Shown one piece after another: positions 34,805 to 41,940 of a stretch of DNA of 64,000 nucleotides. The translations under genes were made by a program, and so were the position numbers. The notes under the pieces were generated by a model, which was not told the origin of the DNA, did not search any database, and saw nothing but the letters and a program-made list of their open reading frames with translations. Numbering within the stretch: the stretch's first letter is position 1; each line of letters begins with the position of its first letter. The stretch is from Anaerobaca lacustris (GTDB lineage: Bacteria; Planctomycetota; Phycisphaerae; Sedimentisphaerales; Anaerobacaceae), in NCBI RefSeq assembly GCF_030012215.1, contig NZ_JASCXX010000002.1, forward strand, positions 186,001-250,000, written 5' to 3'.

Positions 34805-34808
34805 GTGG

Positions 34809-35453
34809 TCAGCCCTCCTTGATGCGGTTGACGGTCGCGGCGATCGCCGTGCCCTGGTCTTTTTGGAGGATCTTCTTGGCGCCGGCGACGTCGGTGACGA
34901 TCGGGCTGGCCAGGAGCGTGTCGATTGAGCTGATGATCCGCTCGGTCACGTGGCGTGCGTCCGCCGCCGATCGCGAGCCCTTGAGCACCCCGGCCGCCCC
35001 GGCGATCAGACCGCCGACCAGGCCCAGCCAGGCGCCCGTCTTGCCCCCGGCCGATTGACCCGCCGCCGCCAGGCCCGATCCGATCAGCGAGATCTCGTCG
35101 GCGACGTCGAGCGATCCGGAGGCCTTCAGGGCCTCGATCTGGGCCCGGATCTGGGCCAGGGCGGCATCGACCCGCCCCTTGGCCTCGATCGCGTCGTCAC
35201 GGCGAGCCAGGGCCGCCTCGATGCCCGTCAGGATCTCCGTCGCCGCGTCCCCGAGGTTCGGGTCCGCCAGGGCCGTCTTCGCCTGGCCCAGGAACGCATC
35301 GATCGACGCCAGTCGCTCGTCGATCGCCGCACTCGTCGCTTCCAGTCTCGCCACCGCCTGGTCGTAGACGGCCAAGCGATCGGTGGTATTTGTCCCGCAG
35401 CCGGCGAGGCCACAGACCCCGCAGACGACCGCGATCATCGCAAATCGCTTCAT
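34809..35453 (-). CDS. Provirus lipoprotein with helical body and glycine-rich membrane segment
   Basis: 214 residues starting at MKRFAMIAVV, chosen for AAGGA 9 nt upstream. The signal peptide ends in a lipobox (GLAGC, Cys near 19). Long Ala-rich helices (residues 25-125) follow, then a hydrophobic Gly/Ala stretch (TGAWLGLVGGLIAGAAG) near 145. The combination of lipoprotein and second hydrophobic stretch recalls spanin-like or membrane-fusion roles in lysis, but this is speculation. It lies just upstream of the holin-like gene, which supports a lysis module. Confidence 0.65.
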   Translation of the reverse strand: MKRFAMIAVVCGVCGLAGCGTNTTDRLAVYDQAVARLEATSAAIDERLASIDAFLGQAKTALADPNLGDAATEILTGIEAALARRDDAIEAKGRVDAALAQIRAQIEALKASGSLDVADEISLIGSGLAAAGQSAGGKTGAWLGLVGGLIAGAAGVLKGSRSAADARHVTERIISSIDTLLASPIVTDVAGAKKILQKDQGTAIAATVNRIKEG

Positions 35454-35546
35454 CGTGAGCATCCTTGCCGGATTCCATTGCGCCAGAGCCCGCAGGGCGA
35501 ACGATCTCGACCCGGTCCGACCCGCAGCACCCCCGTAAACCGCTCG

Positions 35547-35678
35547 TCAGCGACGACGGCGGCGACGTCGCCGCTTGGCGGCACTGACGCGCCAGCCCCC
35601 CTTGACCTTGTAGACGCTGCCGCCTTTTCGTTTGGCGTTCTTTGCCGATGCCTTCTTCTTGTAGGTCTTCTTCGCCAT
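35547..35678 (-). CDS. 43-residue Lys/Arg-rich basic protein, candidate viral DNA-condensing protein
   Basis: A very short gene with an AGGGAG ribosome-binding site about 11 nt before its ATG, 8 bp after the preceding gene. The protein has 11 Lys and 10 Arg in 43 residues, no acidic residue, an N-terminal KK-x-Y-KKK block, a central GGSVYKVKGGW and a tail of eight consecutive arginines. Such composition is that of nucleic-acid-condensing virion peptides (compare the small basic core proteins of adenoviruses and the basic virion protein of PM2-like viruses). Function is inferred from composition and its place among virion genes. Confidence 0.75.
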   Translation of the reverse strand: MAKKTYKKKASAKNAKRKGGSVYKVKGGWRVSAAKRRRRRRRR

Positions 35679-35686
35679 GCTCTGCG

Positions 35687-36271
35687 TCACTCCCTTCTAG
35701 ATCTGCCTGTCATAACCATCGCCCCAACCAGGCCCGCTGCCAGGAGCCACGGAACCCAGTCGCCCAGCGACGCGACGCCGGGGATCTGGACGTCCACCGA
35801 CCCCGTCTTCTCGTAGGCGCCCAACGCCGCGACCTTGGTCTCCTCTGGGATTCCTGGGTCCTTCACGGTTCGGTGGATGACGTACGACCGGTATATGATT
35901 GCTGCCGGATACGCCGCCACAGCAGCGGCCAACATCGCAACGATAAGCGTCAGCGGAATCCAAATCCCGGCTTCCTGGATCTCTCGCTCCGGCTCCGGCT
36001 CGCCGCGCGGGTAGCGGCGGACGATCGCCTGGACGATCAGGTACTCGACTCTGACCAGGCTTCCGGACCCGACGGATCCGCCGCTCCACTCCCAGCGGTA
36101 CTCCCGCCAGCCACTCTGGTAGTCCAGGCGGGGATCGCTATGGACCGTGTCCTTGATCGCCTTGACCGCCAGGGCGATCATCGTCTCGTTGGATCCGACG
36201 ATCTGGTATTCCAGATCGATCATGTCCCCGCTTTTCAGCACGTTCGTATCGATCGGCGCCGTCTCGGCCAT
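35687..36271 (-). CDS. Provirus two-span membrane protein, putative virion component
   Basis: 194 residues starting at MAETAPIDTN with GGAGA 9 nt upstream; an in-frame extension into the fibre gene lacks a binding site. A soluble N-terminal domain of about 95 residues (EYQIVGSNETMIALAVKAIKD, then SGWREYRWEWSGGSVGSG) precedes a membrane segment near 105-128, a charged loop and a second one near 170-188, ending in RSRRE. I recognise no family. It follows the fibre gene and precedes the basic protein, so a virion or entry-related membrane role is likely. Confidence 0.65.
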   Translation of the reverse strand: MAETAPIDTNVLKSGDMIDLEYQIVGSNETMIALAVKAIKDTVHSDPRLDYQSGWREYRWEWSGGSVGSGSLVRVEYLIVQAIVRRYPRGEPEPEREIQEAGIWIPLTLIVAMLAAAVAAYPAAIIYRSYVIHRTVKDPGIPEETKVAALGAYEKTGSVDVQIPGVASLGDWVPWLLAAGLVGAMVMTGRSRRE

Positions 36272-36285
36272 GATGTCACTCTCTC

Positions 36286-38079
36286 CTAATTCAGGGCCAC
36301 CCAATCGGTGTCGGTCAGGCCCGTGGATTTGTACCACTTCGTTGCGACCGTATCGAGGTACTCCTGTCCGATGTAGTCCGGCGTCACCGCCCCGCTGGGC
36401 GAGCCGCTGCCGGTGGCGCAGTTGACCAGCGTGCCGCCGGCGTCGGGCATTTCGATTGCAATGCCCGCCGTACCGCCATAGGCCGTCATGCCGCCGATGT
36501 ACTCATTCTGTTCGATTCGCAGATCCGTGGCCGCCGCCGCCCGATTGATGCACGTGGTCGCGTCGCTGGCGGACCGGGTCTTGCCGATCAGGTTGCGGGC
36601 GATCCGGGTCCGCCCGCTCGATGCCAGGGTCAGCAGCTGCAGCGCCGAGCCTCGATTCCACGATCCATCGAACAGGCGGCTATCTGTGACGATCAGCTCC
36701 GTCGTCGCGGTCGCCCGCGCGTCGATCAGGTAGCCGCGATAGGCGTCGATGGTCGAATCGGCGATCTGAAGCGAGCCACCGGCCGCTGGATAGATCAGGA
36801 TGCCGTCCGTGTAGCCGCCCTCGAACCGGCAGCCGTTCATGCGCACGTTGTTGACGCCGTCGAATCGCATTCCATAGCGCGCGTTCGCGATGCGCACGTT
36901 GGACAGTGTGACGTCGTTGCAGTCGCCCGCGAATCGCAGCCCGTGGTTGAATCGACTGTAAGTGCTGCTGGCGTGGTTCACGTCGCCGATGAACTGCGCG
37001 TTCGACAGGGACAGGCTGTTGACGTCGGTCGCATACAGGCCGTCGGCGTTCACCGCCGATCCGCCGATGGCGTCCCAGCCCAGCACGATATTCGACAGGA
37101 CCACCTGTGTGACCGTCTGAAAGTAGAACGCCCCCCCTACGGCGTTGGCCTGGCGGGCGAGTCGGCAGTTGTTCACCAGGATCGAGCCGTGGCGATTGCC
37201 TCCGCCCGGATCCGACAGCCTTACCGCCTCTCCGATCTGCCGATAGAACGTGCAGTCGGAGATAATCAGACTGCCCGTGTAGGTCGTGACGTCCGAGTCG
37301 GACAGATAGCCCACGCTGCCGAACTCGAAGACGCAGTTGCGAATGGTCGAATGGAACGCCCGCGCGTGAATCGCCGCCTTGTTGGCGTTGGCACCGGAGA
37401 ACCAGCAGTTCTCGATCACCGAGTCGATCAGGGAACCGTCCGTTGCTCGAATCAGAGCGCCGGTATGGGACCCGGCGACGGGATAGCCGCTGAACAGCAG
37501 GCCATGAATGTGCGTCTGCATCGAGGAGCCCGTCGCCATGATGTCGAGTAGCGTGTCCAACGTGCCGTCCGCCGGCTTGAGGATCGCGCGATGGCCGAAC
37601 AGTTCGACGTTCGTCCGGTTGATCTCGACCGGCGTGCCCAGGACGTAGACACCAGGCGGAAAGTAGATCCTCCTTGCGCCGCCCGTGGCCTTCTCGATGG
37701 CCGCCTGGATCGCCGCCGTATCGTCGGTGGTCCCGTCGCCCAAGGCCCCGAAATGCGTGACGTTGTAGACGCCCGCCTGGCGCGTGACTGCCAGTTCCGC
37801 GTTGTTCGCGTCGGCAATCCACGACTGAATCCACGGCGAGATGCCCAGGCCCGTCAGGCGCGCGGCCGCGTCGGCGTCGCCGATCCGCGTCTGCATCCAC
37901 GCCGACGCCCCCAGGTCCGTCAGTGCCGCTGCATCGTTCGCGTGCGTGAGCCAGTTGACGGACCACGGGGTGGTCACGACGTTGACCCGGCCGGGGTTGA
38001 CCGCCTGGCCGAACGCTCCGGAGCTGCCACAGGCGATCACGAGGATCGCCAACGGGAGACTATGTGATTTCATACGCAT
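36286..38079 (-). CDS. Beta-helix fibre/spike-like protein with secretion signal
   Basis: 597 residues. The N-terminus looks like a Sec signal with a possible lipobox (LVIAC, Cys near 17). Residues 45-100 contain imperfect repeats of the phage-fibre neck type (NDAAALTDLGASAWMQ, DADAAARLTGLGISPWIQ). From about 105 a pectate-lyase-3-type right-handed beta-helix begins (VTHFGALGDGTTDDTAAIQAAIEKA, then FPPGVYVLG) and continues with many strand turns to about 540. A small C-terminal domain ends in KWYKSTGLTDTDWV. Family members bind or cleave surface polysaccharide. It overlaps the previous gene by 20 bp. A signal peptide on a virus fibre is unusual. Confidence 0.82.
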   Translation of the reverse strand: MRMKSHSLPLAILVIACGSSGAFGQAVNPGRVNVVTTPWSVNWLTHANDAAALTDLGASAWMQTRIGDADAAARLTGLGISPWIQSWIADANNAELAVTRQAGVYNVTHFGALGDGTTDDTAAIQAAIEKATGGARRIYFPPGVYVLGTPVEINRTNVELFGHRAILKPADGTLDTLLDIMATGSSMQTHIHGLLFSGYPVAGSHTGALIRATDGSLIDSVIENCWFSGANANKAAIHARAFHSTIRNCVFEFGSVGYLSDSDVTTYTGSLIISDCTFYRQIGEAVRLSDPGGGNRHGSILVNNCRLARQANAVGGAFYFQTVTQVVLSNIVLGWDAIGGSAVNADGLYATDVNSLSLSNAQFIGDVNHASSTYSRFNHGLRFAGDCNDVTLSNVRIANARYGMRFDGVNNVRMNGCRFEGGYTDGILIYPAAGGSLQIADSTIDAYRGYLIDARATATTELIVTDSRLFDGSWNRGSALQLLTLASSGRTRIARNLIGKTRSASDATTCINRAAAATDLRIEQNEYIGGMTAYGGTAGIAIEMPDAGGTLVNCATGSGSPSGAVTPDYIGQEYLDTVATKWYKSTGLTDTDWVALN

Positions 38080-38665
38080 GTGCGATTTCCGTTCCGTTTT
38101 CGCTGGCCGCCCAGACGGCGCCGGTGTACTGTTCTCGCCACGATCCGCCCGCCATCATGCCGAAGAAGGTGTCCGCGACGTCGGTGACCGCGTTGGTCGG
38201 TCCGAGATACAGGTTGCCCGCGTTCGTCAGATCCGCCGTGACCAGGGCCCACTTGCGGGCCGGGTTGGCGGCGAGGATCTGCGTGGAGCCGACGCCCGTC
38301 TGTGCGACCGGGTTGTGGTCGCTCTGCGTCATCGTGGCGCCCGGCACCAGGCCGGCCTCGATGTTGGCCAGGCTCGCGACCATCGCGACGATCAGCGAGT
38401 CCGATGCGATCAGGACCGGGCTGTCGGCGATGTAGAGCTGGACCGTGGCGGCGACGCCGCCGGCGTTGAGCAGCTCGATCCGCTCATAACTGGCCTCGAT
38501 CGGGAACTGAAGGCCGGCGACGATCTGCTGAGGGGGATCGTCATCGACGCCCATCAGGATCGTGCTGGCCGAGATATTCAGCACGGTGATGAACTTGCCC
38601 CATGCGCCGATCCGTGCCCGGGCGCCGGCGGCAAGGGTTCGCGACTCATAACGTGGTGTCCTCAT
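38060..38665 (-). CDS. Provirus beta-rich protein, candidate penton or minor capsid protein
   Basis: 201 residues, rich in predicted short beta strands with two similar halves (ITVLNISASTILMGVD...ERIELLNAGGVAATVQLYIADSP and ARKWALVTADLTNAGNLYLGP). This pattern is common in vertex, spike-base or minor capsid proteins of tailless viruses. The start overlaps the upstream stop by ATGA and the next gene is the fibre protein, which fits a vertex complex of penton plus spike. Assignment is by character and position only. Confidence 0.6.
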   Translation of the reverse strand: MRTPRYESRTLAAGARARIGAWGKFITVLNISASTILMGVDDDPPQQIVAGLQFPIEASYERIELLNAGGVAATVQLYIADSPVLIASDSLIVAMVASLANIEAGLVPGATMTQSDHNPVAQTGVGSTQILAANPARKWALVTADLTNAGNLYLGPTNAVTDVADTFFGMMAGGSWREQYTGAVWAASENGTEIAHAYEIT

Positions 38666-39087
38666 CGTCGCCTCACTACGGCAATCGCGATCACACCGAC
38701 GATCGCGAAGGGAATGTACTGTTTCCAGTCGATCGAGCGGCCCTGCGTCGCCGCCGTGACGCCGGTGATCGTCAGCTCGGCGAGACGGTGCGCGGCATCA
38801 TCGCTTTGGCGATTGATCTCCTGCTGGGCCTCCATGATCTTGAGCAGGTCGTCGCCCCCCATGCCGCTGTAGTTGTAGGCGACGTCCTGGGTGACGTTCG
38901 CCTTGGGCCCCGCGACGATCGCCCCGAGCTGCCCGCTGGCGGCGCCGGCGCCCACGACCGAGCCGGGCGAGCCTCCGATCTGGATGTCGCCCTGGGTGGC
39001 CTGGGTGTACGTTTCGGTCGTCGCGGTCTGGTAGGTCTTCTTTTCGCTGGTTCCGCCGCCGAAGAAGCCGCCGCTGAACATGCTCAT
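38662..39087 (-). CDS. Provirus Gly/Thr-rich protein with C-terminal membrane anchor
   Basis: 141 residues. A Gly/Ser/Thr/Gln-rich N-terminal half (residues 1-75) leads to a helix (DDLLKIMEAQQEINRQSDDAAHRLAEL) and a C-terminal membrane segment (about 121-138) ending in RRR. Overlaps its upstream and downstream neighbours by ATGA. The same plan (flexible part, then anchor, then RR) recurs in the two genes upstream, suggesting a set of virion membrane proteins. Confidence 0.7.
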   Translation of the reverse strand: MSMFSGGFFGGGTSEKKTYQTATTETYTQATQGDIQIGGSPGSVVGAGAASGQLGAIVAGPKANVTQDVAYNYSGMGGDDLLKIMEAQQEINRQSDDAAHRLAELTITGVTAATQGRSIDWKQYIPFAIVGVIAIAVVRRR

Positions 39088-39311
39088 TTGCGTCGCCCTC
39101 CCAACGCCAGGACCAGCACCACGGCCACCGCCGCGACGGCGACGACCATCGACGTGTTGGAGTCCATCGAAAAGCCGGTCTTCGGCAGTCCGCCGCCGAA
39201 CGTGACGTTGCCGGCAGAGACCGACTGCGTGTCACCGCCGAGCGATTGCGGGGCGTTGGCGCCCTGGGCGCCCCCGCCTGACGAACTCATGGCACCGAGC
39301 AAACCGAGCAT
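39084..39311 (-). CDS. Provirus 75-residue single-span membrane protein
   Basis: Begins MLGLLGAMSSSGGG with a strong GGAGGT 4 nt before the ATG. A Gly/Ser-rich segment (residues 9-45) is followed by one membrane helix (about 54-70, MVVAVAAVAVVLVLAL) and GGRRK at the end. In size and layout it resembles small membrane proteins of lipid-containing phages; a resemblance to filamentous-phage coat proteins is superficial given the capsid gene nearby. Confidence 0.75.
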   Translation of the reverse strand: MLGLLGAMSSSGGGAQGANAPQSLGGDTQSVSAGNVTFGGGLPKTGFSMDSNTSMVVAVAAVAVVLVLALGGRRK

Positions 39312-39313
39312 GG

Positions 39314-39562
39314 CTACCTCCGGAACAACAGGATCAGCAGGACGATCGCGGCCCCGAGGAACAGCAGGTTCGCCCCGGCGCTGTCGGCCTGGGTCGTGCC
39401 CTGTGGCTGCGCCGTGGTCTGCGGCGTGACCGGCTGTTCGGCTATGCCGCCCGTGCTCGTGGACGTCTTGCCCGTGACCTTGTCGATCGCGTCCATGCCG
39501 TGTCCGATGATCGCGCTGATGTCGGCGGCGCCCTTCTGGATGTCTTCGAGCGTCCAGCCCAT
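39314..39562 (-). CDS. Provirus 82-residue single-span membrane protein
   Basis: Begins MGWTLEDIQKGAAD; this ATG is preferred over one four codons upstream because GGAGG sits 5 nt before it. An amphipathic N-terminal helix, a Thr/Gln-rich linker (GGIAEQPVTPQTTAQPQGTT) and a C-terminal membrane helix (LLFLGAAIVLLILLF) ending in RR. Lies 64 bp after the capsid gene, consistent with an abundant virion membrane protein. Confidence 0.75.
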   Translation of the reverse strand: MGWTLEDIQKGAADISAIIGHGMDAIDKVTGKTSTSTGGIAEQPVTPQTTAQPQGTTQADSAGANLLFLGAAIVLLILLFRR

Positions 39563-39626
39563 ACGGGCCTCCATTCACCAATCACTTAACGAGGAGCTGC
39601 GAGTTACACCGATCATCTAACGCGGA

Positions 39627-40523
39627 TCACTCGCGGATCGTCGTGTGGACCTCTTCGGAGAGGATCACCGTGCCGGCGCCCGGAGCGACGTTGCAGTTGG
39701 GGATCACGTTCCACTCGCCGGCGACGCCCCCGAGCCGCTCGACGCTGTGCAGATCGTTGCCCAACGAGAAGTCGATCGTCTCGTAGCCGGCCTGGGGCGT
39801 GCGCCCCGACATGTCCTGCATGATCCGCATCACGTCCACGTGCTGCTCTTTGAAGAGGAACTCGCGGTTCTTGGTCACGCTGATCCGGTCGGTCCGCCCG
39901 GCCGCGACGACCAGGTGGTAGGCGGCGATCCCGTAGTAGGATCGCGGCAGATCGGTGATGTACAGATCGCCGGTGCCCAGCAGATCCCGCGTGGTCCGCA
40001 GGCGCCGCATGTGCAGGCCCGTCTGCTCGGCGGGATAGACGTCGCTGATGACGTGGATCTCGCCCGTGACGGCGGTCGCCACACCGGCCGTCATCGTGAC
40101 CTCGACGGTCAGCGAGTTGTAGCCGCCCCGGCTGTTGAGCATGCCCAACGCGAACCCGCGTCGCTGATCGAAGATCGGCATGTTGAAGTTCATGAACGGG
40201 ACCACGATCGTGCCCAGCGGCGCCGCCAGGGCCCCGAACTTGTCGAAGTGGTACTTGTACTCGTCCAGCGCCTCGGTCGCCGTGCGATCGTAGATCAGAT
40301 CGCCGTTGAGCCAGGCCCGGATCGTCGCCACGTCGGTGATGAGCTGGGCCCGCGTCAGCGGGGCCGGCACGACCGACGCGAAGTACAGCATGATCGCGTG
40401 GACGTTGTTGGCGGTCTGGATCGCGAAGTTGTTGACCGCACTGGCCGCCACGGACTGAAGGTTGGCGTAGCGCCAGCTCCTCAGGGTGGTCGGCAGGATT
40501 ACGTTGGTGGCCTCATTTGCCAT
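39627..40523 (-). CDS. Candidate double-jelly-roll major capsid protein
   Basis: 298 residues starting at MANEATNVILPTT, with GGAG 9 nt upstream; the longer open frame before it covers the neighbouring gene and is not coding. The sequence falls into two beta-rich halves of similar plan. Half one (about 18-165) has NNFAIQTANNVHAIMLYF, an inter-strand IRAWLNGDLIYD with an alpha-helical EALDEYKYHFDKFG, then IVVPFMNFNMPIF and YNSLTVEVTMTAG. Half two (about 185-298) has YYGIAAYHLVVAAGRTDRISVTKNR, FLFKEQHVD and so on. This order (ligand-type G-D-L-I-Y turn followed by helix, then P-F-x-N-F/MPIF strand) is what I know from PM2/FLiP-group double-jelly-roll capsid proteins, and the length fits. Structure prediction would be decisive. 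Confidence 0.75.
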   Translation of the reverse strand: MANEATNVILPTTLRSWRYANLQSVAASAVNNFAIQTANNVHAIMLYFASVVPAPLTRAQLITDVATIRAWLNGDLIYDRTATEALDEYKYHFDKFGALAAPLGTIVVPFMNFNMPIFDQRRGFALGMLNSRGGYNSLTVEVTMTAGVATAVTGEIHVISDVYPAEQTGLHMRRLRTTRDLLGTGDLYITDLPRSYYGIAAYHLVVAAGRTDRISVTKNREFLFKEQHVDVMRIMQDMSGRTPQAGYETIDFSLGNDLHSVERLGGVAGEWNVIPNCNVAPGAGTVILSEEVHTTIRE

Positions 40524-40591
40524 GATCGTCGCTCCATCAGGAGGGTGGTTGCTGGTTCCTACCGTTCGCCGCACTCGCCACTCGCCGCGCT

Positions 40592-40762
40592 TCAGACGTT
40601 CGGGAAGTACTGGGCGACGGAACCTGGGATCTTGCTGGTGATGCCGGCCGATCCCGCCAGACTCAGGACGATCTTGATCGCCACCAGGGCGACGAAGATC
40701 TGCACGCCGCCGCGAAGCGTGGGGATGTAGGCCTTCCAGCCGGTTCGCTGCCTCTTTGCCAT
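40592..40762 (-). CDS. Provirus 56-residue single-span membrane protein
   Basis: Short gene immediately upstream of the capsid gene, with GAGGTG 5 nt before the ATG. It reads MAKRQRTGWKAYIPTLRGG, then one membrane helix (about 21-37, QIFVALVAIKIVLSLAG), then ITSKIPGSVAQYFPNV. The basic N-terminus would face the cytoplasm or virion interior. It heads the second, structural gene block after the terminator at 40869. A virion membrane role is inferred from position. Confidence 0.75.
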   Translation of the reverse strand: MAKRQRTGWKAYIPTLRGGVQIFVALVAIKIVLSLAGSAGITSKIPGSVAQYFPNV

Positions 40763-40868
40763 CGCTGCACCTCATCAAATGGGTTCGTGGTCCCCTGTGC
40801 TCCCACGTTGCCCATTTGACCATCGAATTCGCCCGCGTATAGGGCAAATCCATTTTTTTTTCAGGTCC

Positions 40869-40920
40869 GAAAAAACGGCCCGGCGTCGCGGGTGGTGCAC
40901 AGGGTTGGGCGCCGGGCCGT
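40869..40920 (-). terminator. Rho-independent terminator between the two provirus gene blocks
   Basis: Reading leftward: a perfect 11-bp GC-rich stem (40920-40910 pairing with 40885-40875), a 24-nt loop and a run of six T (40875-40870). It separates the ATPase-containing block from the capsid block. No promoter of good quality is visible before the gene at 40762; a TATACG at 40841-40836 is the best candidate -10. Confidence 0.85.
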
Positions 40921-40928
40921 CGAGAGAG

Positions 40929-41409
40929 CTATCCGGGAATCCTCGCCGCGATCGCCGCGACGACCTTGTTCACTTCCCCCCAGCGTCGAAAGGCAGCTCT
41001 GCACCGCCTGCTCGTTCGCGTCCAGTGCGTCGCTCTGGGCACTGGCGTTCGCCTCGAGCCCCGCGACGAATTCGTTCAGGCGCTCCACGCGATGGCGCAG
41101 ATCCTCGATCGCCGCGTTCGCGATCCGCACTCGCTCTTTCTCGAGCGCCGCCAGGCGGTCCTTGATCGCCTGGATCTCCACGTCCTGCGTCTGACTCGCC
41201 GCCTTGATCGATCCGACGACCGAGAGCGCATCGTTGCGCCCGCGATCAGCCGCCTTGACCACCTCGACCAGGTCCGCCAGGCCGCGCTGCAACACGTCGC
41301 GGATCTCGACCAGGCAGACCGCCTCCATGTACGCCGCCCATTGCTGGTCGCTCTTGCCGTTGTTGTTATTCAGGATCAGCTCCAACTGATCTCGATCGAA
41401 CATCTTCAT
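40929..41409 (-). CDS. Provirus coiled-coil protein, reading frame apparently shifted at a G6 tract
   Basis: Starts at MKMFDRDQLELIL overlapping the upstream stop by ATGA. About 143 residues of charged helix (VLQRGLADLVEVVKAADRGR, KDRLAALEKERVRIANAA, DLRHRVERLNEFVAGLE) read well in one frame. At the run of six C on the + strand (40976-40981) the frame then runs into an Arg-rich tail through the terminator to 40861. With one G fewer it would continue STLGEVNKVVAAIAARIPG and stop at 40929, just before the terminator. I take the latter as the original end. Function unknown. Confidence 0.6.
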
Positions 41410-41621
41410 CCCTTTCCAAAGGCGTCTTTGACGATCTTGTACACCAGCTCCTCGCAGGAGCACTCGAAGTACTTGCACATCTCCGCGATGTCGGCCAGGC
41501 TCACGCTCGATCCGGCCAGCCAGCCCATCACGTGCTTCTCGTACGTCCTGCGATCGCAGCTCGGATCCGGCGGCCTCAGCTCACACAGCTTGCCGAACGC
41601 CTCGGCCTTCGTGTCACTCAT
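41406..41621 (-). CDS. Provirus 71-residue protein, possible HTH regulator
   Basis: Begins MSDTKAEAFGKL and overlaps both neighbours by ATGA. The C-terminal half (WLAGSSVSLADIAEMCKYFECSCEELVYKIV) resembles the recognition half of a Cro/C1-type helix-turn-helix, where the block S-x-x-D-I-A-x-x-C-K-Y-F-x-x-S-x-E-E-L is common. A first helix of a full HTH is not evident, so DNA binding is tentative. Would be the only candidate regulator of the element. Confidence 0.6.
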   Translation of the reverse strand: MSDTKAEAFGKLCELRPPDPSCDRRTYEKHVMGWLAGSSVSLADIAEMCKYFECSCEELVYKIVKDAFGKG

Positions 41622-41926
41622 ACCAGCTCCTTTCGGCACGGGACGCCGTCCGGGTCGTTGTGCTCGACGGGCCGGGCGATCCCGACGCGACTGGTACACT
41701 CGACGTCTTTGCCGCAACGAGGACACTGCATCCGTCGCGGCGCACCCGGCGCCCGAGCCGGCTTCTTGCCTGTTCGTCTCGTCGGCGCCCGGGCCGGTTT
41801 GCTCGGCTTCGCCTCGTTGCCGGCGGCGAGCTGAGCGCTCAGCGCGACGATGTCTTGCTCGGCTTCCTGGAAGCGACGTCCCGCCTCGATCAGCTTGCCG
41901 ACCAGTTCCGCCCGGCTGTCCATCAT
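41618..41926 (-). CDS. Provirus small zinc-finger-like protein
   Basis: 102 residues; the double ATG at 41926 has a perfect AAAGGAGG 5 nt upstream. N-terminal coiled helix (AELVGKLIEAGRRFQEAEQDIVALSAQL), a basic Lys/Pro/Arg linker (KPSKPARAPTRRTGKKP), then a C-terminal zinc-ribbon-like unit with CPRCG, a cysteine ten residues on and a further cysteine (VPC). Function unknown. Confidence 0.7.
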   Translation of the reverse strand: MMDSRAELVGKLIEAGRRFQEAEQDIVALSAQLAAGNEAKPSKPARAPTRRTGKKPARAPGAPRRMQCPRCGKDVECTSRVGIARPVEHNDPDGVPCRKELV

Positions 41927-41940
41927 GCAGCCTCCTTTGC

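Noticed and set aside
39562-40853. Extended start of the capsid gene at 40853
   Set aside because: The extra 110 residues are Arg/Pro-rich, lack a ribosome-binding site and overlie a better small gene (40592-40762) in another frame. The ATG at 40523 has GGAG at the right distance.
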